Part shown: one piece after another, positions 5,686 to 9,178 of the stretch
Numbering within the stretch: position 1 is the stretch's first letter
Layout: each line of letters opens with the position of its first letter
Source of the DNA: Lachnospiraceae bacterium UBA6452
Lineage (GTDB): Bacteria > Bacillota > Clostridia > Lachnospirales > Lachnospiraceae
NCBI GenBank assembly: GCA_002441865.1
Contig: DJNY01000036.1
Location: forward strand, 2,577-11,754
DNA length: 9,178 nucleotides
Reading direction: 5' to 3'
Translations under genes and position numbers: made by a program
The notes under the pieces: model-generated
What the model saw: only the letters and a program-made list of their open reading frames with translations
What the model was told of the DNA's origin: nothing
The model's database searches: none

Positions 5686-5757
5686 CTGGGCTACAAGGAT
5701 TCGAACCTTGAAATGACGGAGTCAGAGTCCGTTGCCTTACCGTTTGGCGATAGCCCA
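5686..5757 (-). tRNA. tRNA-Gln (anticodon CTG)
   Basis: The 72-base gene folds as a full cloverleaf: acceptor TGGGCTA/TAGCCCA, D-stem GCC/GGC, anticodon stem ACGGA/TCCGT with loop CTCTGAC (anticodon CTG, reads CAG), a 5-base variable loop, T-stem CAAGG/CCTTG with loop TTCGAAT, and discriminator G. The U1-A72 pair and G73 are the usual marks of bacterial tRNA-Gln. The CCA end is not encoded (CTT follows), so it must be added after transcription. It stands alone with its own promoter and terminator. Confidence 0.97.
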
Positions 5758-5771
5758 TCACAACGAAATTG

Positions 5772-5800
5772 ATTATAGCAAATGTTTTTTTATTATGCAA
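5772..5800 (-). promoter_or_regulatory. Strong sigma-A promoter of tRNA-Gln
   Basis: On the minus strand TTGCAT (5800-5795), a 17-base spacer and a perfect TATAAT (5777-5772) preceded by TGC, an extended -10. Transcription would start around 5765, about 8 bases before the mature tRNA 5' end. This is the best promoter in the window. Confidence 0.92.
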
Positions 5801-5852
5801 GTACTTTTTCAAAAATTTTTTAATATTTTTTACCTGTGCTTTTTTATAGAAG

Positions 5853-5887
5853 AAAATGCGCGGAAACAAATCGTTTCCGCACATTTT
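5853..5887 (-). terminator. Rho-independent terminator of glnN
   Basis: In the minus-strand RNA AAAAUGUGCGGAAAC (5887-5873) pairs with GUUUCCGCGCAUUUU (5867-5853), 15 pairs including one U-G, with a 5-base loop. The U-rich tail is UUUUCUUCU, part of it inside the stem. It lies 33 bases past the glnN stop and before the tRNA promoter. Confidence 0.82.
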
Positions 5888-5919
5888 ACACTTCATTTCA
5901 TAACATCCAATAGAGTTTT

Positions 5920-8031
5920 TTATACTTCGAACATCAACTCGCCGTAGGTCGGGATCGGCCATACGTCTTTGTCAACGATCATTTCAAGCTCATCAGCAGG
6001 TTTTCTCAGTTCATCCATAGTAGCCTTGATCGTATCTTTGTAGAAGAATGCCTGTGCCTTTACATCTTCCATAGCACTTGCTTCTTTTTCGTCTGCTACC
6101 AGCTTGTTGAGTGCTTTCTGCATTGCTGCAAGCTTTGTGGAAACATCAGCCAGAAGCTCTGTCTGTACGCTTGCATCTCCGCCTGCTGCCTTGATGGCAT
6201 TTGCAGTATCTGCCAGTGTCTTTGTATATTTCACAACTGCAGGGATGATCTGCTTGCCTGCCATGTCGATCATGGTCAGCGCTTCGATATTGATCGTCTT
6301 TGCATATGTTTCGTAAATGATCTCTTCACGGGATTCCAGCTCTGCCTTTGTATAAATGCCAAACTTCTCAAACAGTGCAACCGCCTTGTCGCTTGTCAGT
6401 GTAGAGGCAGCCTCGATCATGGATTTGATATTTGGAAGTCCGCGCTTCTCAGCTTCTACTACCCACTCATCGGAATAGCCGTTGCCGTTGAAGATGATTC
6501 TCTGGTGCTCTGTCATGTATTCTTTGATCAGATCATGTACTGCTGTTTCAAAGTCTTCTGCTTTTTCCAGTCTGTCAGCCGCCTCACAGAACGCTTCTGC
6601 TACGATCGCATTCAGTGTTGTATTCGGGCCGGCGATGGAATCAGCGGAACCAACCATACGGAATTCAAATTTGTTACCTGTGAAGGCAAACGGTGAAGTA
6701 CGGTTACGGTCTGTTGCATCTTTATCCAGATCAGGCAGTGTGGATACACCTGTCTCCAGCTTACCGCCCTCTTTGCAGGAAGCAGCATTACCTGTTTCTA
6801 CAAGCTGTTTTACTACATCCTCAAGCTGTTCGCCAAGGAACATGGAAATGATTGCCGGCGGTGCTTCATTTGCGCCAAGTCTGTGGTCATTTCCGACATC
6901 GGATGCGGACTGGCGGAGCAGATCTGCATGTTTGTCAACTGCTTTCATGATGCAGGCAAGTACAAGCAGGAACTGGATGTTTTCATTTGGTGTATCACCC
7001 GGCTCAAGTAAGTTCATGCCGTCATCTGTTGTAATGGACCAGTTGTCATGCTTACCGGAACCATTGACACCTGCATACGGTTTCTCATGCAGCAGGCATC
7101 TCAGACCATGCTGTACGGCAACACGTTTCATCGTCTCCATGACAAGCTGGTTGTGGTCAACTGCGATATTGGCTGTTTCATAGATCGGAGCCAGCTCATG
7201 CTGTGCAGGAGCCACTTCGTTATGCTGTGTCTTTGCCGTTACACCTAATTTCCAGAGTTCTTCATTCAGATCCTTCATGTATGCGCCGACACGTTCGCGG
7301 ATAACACCGAAATAGTGATCTTCCATCTCCTGTCCTTTGGGAGCAGGTGCGCCAAATAAGGTTCTGCCGGCAAACATCAGATCGGATCTCTTTTTGTAAA
7401 GTTTTTCATCAACAAGGAAGTATTCCTGCTCCGGTCCTACGGATGCAGTTACTTTCGTTGCTGTTGTATTTCCAAATAAACGGACGATACGAAGTGCCTG
7501 TTTGGATACAGCTTCCATGGAACGGAGCAGCGGTGTCTTTTTATCCAGTGCCTCCCCTGTGTAGGAACAGAAGGCAGTCGGAATACAGAGGATCACGCCT
7601 GTTGAAGCTTCTTTTAAGAATGCAGGGCTTGTGATATCCCAAGCTGTATAACCTCTTGCTTCAAATGTAGCTCTCAGACCGCCTGACGGGAAAGAAGATG
7701 CATCAGGCTCGCCCTTGATCAATTCCTTTCCGGAAAACTCTGTGATCATCTTACCTGTCTCATCCGGATGAGAAACGAAAGCATCATGCTTTTCCGCTGT
7801 GATTCCTGTCAGCGGCTGGAACCAGTGTGTATAATGGGTTGCGCCGTTTTCACACGCCCAGTCCTTCATTGCTTTTGCAACGACATTTGCTGCTGCCATG
7901 GAAAGCTCGCCGCCCTGATCCATGACCTTTTTCACTTCTTTGTACACATCCTTTGGCAGGCGTTCTTTCATCTTGCCAAGTGTGAACACGTTCTTGCCGA
8001 AAATTTCTTCCACATTTGTAACTCCGCTCAT
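5920..8031 (-). CDS. glnN: Glutamine synthetase type III (703 aa)
   Basis: The enzyme makes glutamine from glutamate, ammonia and ATP, the entry point of nitrogen assimilation; type III enzymes form large two-ring oligomers in the cytoplasm (family knowledge). The length near 700, the N-terminal block VEEIFGKNVFTLGKMKERLP and FPSGGLRATFEARGYTAWD (about 114-132) are typical of type III and absent from the shorter types I and II. Catalytic-domain landmarks are GPEQEYF (about 199-205), HNEVAPAQHELAPI (about 270-283), NGSGKHDNWS (323-332) and GNDHRLGANEAPPA further on. The long C-terminal extension with MIDMAGKQIIPAV is also type-specific. An upstream in-frame ATG at 8055 would add eight residues but would place the ribosome binding site GGGAG inside the coding region; the ATG at 8031 has that site 7 bases upstream and gives the family start MSGV. 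It is monocistronic, with terminators on both sides. Confidence 0.96.
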   Translation of the reverse strand: MSGVTNVEEIFGKNVFTLGKMKERLPKDVYKEVKKVMDQGGELSMAAANVVAKAMKDWACENGATHYTHWFQPLTGITAEKHDAFVSHPDETGKMITEFSGKELIKGEPDASSFPSGGLRATFEARGYTAWDITSPAFLKEASTGVILCIPTAFCSYTGEALDKKTPLLRSMEAVSKQALRIVRLFGNTTATKVTASVGPEQEYFLVDEKLYKKRSDLMFAGRTLFGAPAPKGQEMEDHYFGVIRERVGAYMKDLNEELWKLGVTAKTQHNEVAPAQHELAPIYETANIAVDHNQLVMETMKRVAVQHGLRCLLHEKPYAGVNGSGKHDNWSITTDDGMNLLEPGDTPNENIQFLLVLACIMKAVDKHADLLRQSASDVGNDHRLGANEAPPAIISMFLGEQLEDVVKQLVETGNAASCKEGGKLETGVSTLPDLDKDATDRNRTSPFAFTGNKFEFRMVGSADSIAGPNTTLNAIVAEAFCEAADRLEKAEDFETAVHDLIKEYMTEHQRIIFNGNGYSDEWVVEAEKRGLPNIKSMIEAASTLTSDKAVALFEKFGIYTKAELESREEIIYETYAKTINIEALTMIDMAGKQIIPAVVKYTKTLADTANAIKAAGGDASVQTELLADVSTKLAAMQKALNKLVADEKEASAMEDVKAQAFFYKDTIKATMDELRKPADELEMIVDKDVWPIPTYGELMFEV

Positions 8032-8108
8032 TTCATATCTCCCTTTCTTTTTCATATTAGATACTTGATAACGTTCTTTTTGTGCTTTATATCAAATCAC
8101 CCTGATAC

Positions 8109-8141
8109 AAAAAAATGTTCCAAAACTACCGTTTGGAACAT
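8109..8141 (-). terminator. Terminator hairpin in the glnN leader (possible attenuator)
   Basis: On the minus strand ATGTTCCAAA (8141-8132) pairs perfectly with TTTGGAACAT (8124-8115) around a 7-base loop, and the final T begins a run of seven (8115-8109). It lies 77 bases before the glnN start and about 170 bases after the end of the U32 gene. It may end the U32 transcript, or act as an attenuator on transcripts started at 8189-8217. GAAC/GTTC (8136-8149) gives an alternative hairpin that uses part of the terminator's first arm. Confidence 0.85.
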
Positions 8142-8164
8142 CATCGTTCAAGTTATCTTATTTT

Positions 8165-8180
8165 CGAAAGATTCCTTTCG
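8165..8180 (-). promoter_or_regulatory. Small hairpin at the predicted 5' end of the glnN leader
   Basis: CGAAAG and CTTTCG form a perfect 6-bp stem with a GAAT loop on the minus strand. It falls within the first bases after the predicted start site, where it could stabilise the RNA or be part of a leader switch. It does not match the A1/G4 hexaloop pattern of ANTAR-bound leaders. Confidence 0.4.
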
Positions 8181-8188
8181 TTGCTATT

Positions 8189-8217
8189 AAGATACTCTTA
8201 TTTTTTTTAAATTTCAA
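8189..8217 (-). promoter_or_regulatory. Candidate sigma-A promoter of glnN
   Basis: On the minus strand TTGAAA (8217-8212), a 17-base spacer and TATCTT (8194-8189). The predicted start near 8182 lies upstream of the leader terminator at 8109-8141, so most transcripts would have to pass that hairpin to reach glnN. An alternative weak promoter downstream of the terminator (TTGATA with TATCAA, 19-base spacer, about 8062-8092) cannot be excluded. Confidence 0.5.
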
Positions 8218-8237
8218 TACCCATTTTTCTATTTTTT

Positions 8238-8256
8238 GAAAATTGGTCGAATTTTC
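8238..8256. repeat. AT-rich 7-bp inverted repeat upstream of the glnN promoter
   Basis: GAAAATT and AATTTTC flank a 5-base centre, about 20 bases upstream of the putative -35. It could be a regulator site. It does not fit the GlnR/TnrA pattern TGTNAN7TNACA, and in DNA this AT-rich it may be chance. Confidence 0.25.
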
Positions 8257-8308
8257 TAAAACTTTTGTGGAATTTTTCCCGCCAAATGTCTATATTGCAC
8301 AATCAGCA

Positions 8309-9178
8309 TCAGCTTGTTGCACACGCTTTTTTGCGCAGCAGATCGTAATGAGAAGCTTTCTCACTAAGCAGAACACTGAGCTTCTGCTGCGGATGCGGTG
8401 CACTCTCCTGCTCCTGTCCCTCTTCATTTACGATAGACAATACGGTTGTCTGTACATTGCTGCCATCCGGCTTCATGATCTCGATGGTTTCTCCCACACT
8501 GAACTTATTGCGCTGTGTAATGGATACGATACTTCCTCCGTTTTCCTGTGCGGTCTCTGCATCTTCCACAATACCGAGATAGATATATTCCTGTTCATAA
8601 GTATTACTGTCATAGATCTGTGTATTTTCATCCGGTCTGCCGAAATAAAAGCCCGTTGTGAACTGGCGGTATGTGCATTTGGAGATTTCCTCCCTGCACC
8701 ATGGCAGGATCGCCTCATATGCTTCCCCGGATTCCAGGCAGGCATCGATCGCTTTCCGGTATGTTCTTGCAACCGTTGCCACATAAAGAGCCGTTTTCAT
8801 TCTGCCCTCGATCTTGAAGCTGTCGATTCCCGCATCGATCATTTCCGGGATATGCTCGATCATACATAAATCCTTGGAGTTGAAAATATAAGTACCTCTT
8901 TCATTTTCATAAACAGGCATATACTCACCCGGTCTGGATTCTTCCACTACCGCATATTTCCATCTGCACGGATGCGTGCAGGCACCGCGGTTGGCATCCC
9001 TGCCCGTAAAATAATTGCTGAGCAGGCATCTGCCGGAATAGGAAATGCACATAGCACCATGGATAAAGCTTTCGATCTCCATATCTGCCGGGATCTTCTC
9101 CCGGATCTCTTTGATCTCCTTCAGGGATAATTCTCTCGCAGATACCACACGCTTTACCCCCTGTCCGTACCAGAAACG
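8309..9178 (-). CDS. Peptidase U32 family protein (C-terminal 289 residues, cut by window edge)
   Basis: The frame is open to the right edge (RFWYGQGVKRVVSAREL before the first possible internal start), so this is the end of a longer protein. The U32 signature is clear: ESFIHGAMCISYSGRCLLSN, then RDANRGACTHPCRWKY, with four cysteines that in related proteins hold an iron-sulfur cluster. SFKIEGRMKTALYVATVART continues the core. The last 80-90 residues (EYIYLGIVEDAE through QKLSVLLSEKASHYDLLRKK) fit the U32 C-terminal beta domain. Although named peptidases, related bacterial proteins (TrhP/YegQ, YrrN/YrrO) hydroxylate uridine 34 of tRNAs using prephenate-dependent chemistry; others are collagenase-like. 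I favour the tRNA-modification role but cannot separate subfamilies from this part. The stop is TGA at 8309-8311. No terminator follows directly; the one at 8109-8141 may serve. Confidence 0.88.
   Translation of the reverse strand, partial: RFWYGQGVKRVVSARELSLKEIKEIREKIPADMEIESFIHGAMCISYSGRCLLSNYFTGRDANRGACTHPCRWKYAVVEESRPGEYMPVYENERGTYIFNSKDLCMIEHIPEMIDAGIDSFKIEGRMKTALYVATVARTYRKAIDACLESGEAYEAILPWCREEISKCTYRQFTTGFYFGRPDENTQIYDSNTYEQEYIYLGIVEDAETAQENGGSIVSITQRNKFSVGETIEIMKPDGSNVQTTVLSIVNEEGQEQESAPHPQQKLSVLLSEKASHYDLLRKKACATS

Noticed and set aside
5357..5716. Plus-strand open frame of 119 codons across the repeat cluster and into the tRNA
   Set aside because: It translates the hairpins and the antisense of tRNA-Gln (ending ATRIRTLK, a typical tRNA-overlap artefact), lacks a ribosome binding site and has no protein-like composition.
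6482..7183. Long plus-strand open frame opposite glnN
   Set aside because: Antisense shadow of the strongly conserved glutamine synthetase coding region, serine-rich and without domain features.
8109..8180. ANTAR-type antiterminator leader or T-box in front of glnN
   Set aside because: The two leader loops (GAAT, GATGAT) do not show the hexaloop with A at position 1 and G at position 4, and there is no T-box sequence or specifier stem. I kept only a generic attenuator hypothesis.
8032..8308. GlnR/TnrA operator upstream of glnN
   Set aside because: I found no TGTNAN7TNACA match on either strand in this region.

Overview
The window looks like a chromosomal segment of a gut Firmicute of the Clostridia, most likely Lachnospiraceae. 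I infer this from the gene families present (type III glutamine synthetase, a CvfB-type S1 protein, a bacterial acyl-ACP thioesterase, a PucR/CdaR-type regulator just upstream of ftsE), the strong AGGAGG-like ribosome binding sites and the moderate GC content. I have not matched it to a species. Every gene I can support lies on the minus strand, so transcription runs from high to low coordinates.

In transcription order: the C-terminal part of a U32-family protein (9178-8309, probably a tRNA-hydroxylation or collagenase-like family member) enters from the right edge. A 277-base leader region follows. It holds a good sigma-A promoter, small hairpins and a strong terminator placed 77 bases before the start of glnN, so transcription attenuation is possible. 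glnN (8031-5920, type III glutamine synthetase) ends at its own terminator. A tRNA-Gln(CTG) gene follows, with a near-consensus extended promoter and a perfect terminator. Next is about 300 bases of non-coding DNA packed with nested inverted repeats and two related structured units (5357-5645). This is the most unusual stretch of the window.

Downstream are three apparent transcription groups. (1) An acyl-ACP thioesterase and cvfB, 17 bases apart. (2) A 77-residue protein of unknown function, a CPBP-family membrane protease and a divergent WecG/TagA-like protein, tightly packed and closed by a clear terminator at 1721-1766. (3) A PucR/CdaR-type regulator followed 19 bases later by ftsE, which runs off the left edge.

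Most of the coding content is ordinary housekeeping: nitrogen assimilation, lipid metabolism, RNA binding and cell division. I see no CRISPR array, toxin-antitoxin pair, phage gene, transposase or defence island. The items worth a second look are the hairpin-rich repeat cluster next to the tRNA, the putative attenuator in the glnN leader, the divergent glycosyltransferase-like protein in the small operon, and the regulator coupled to ftsE.
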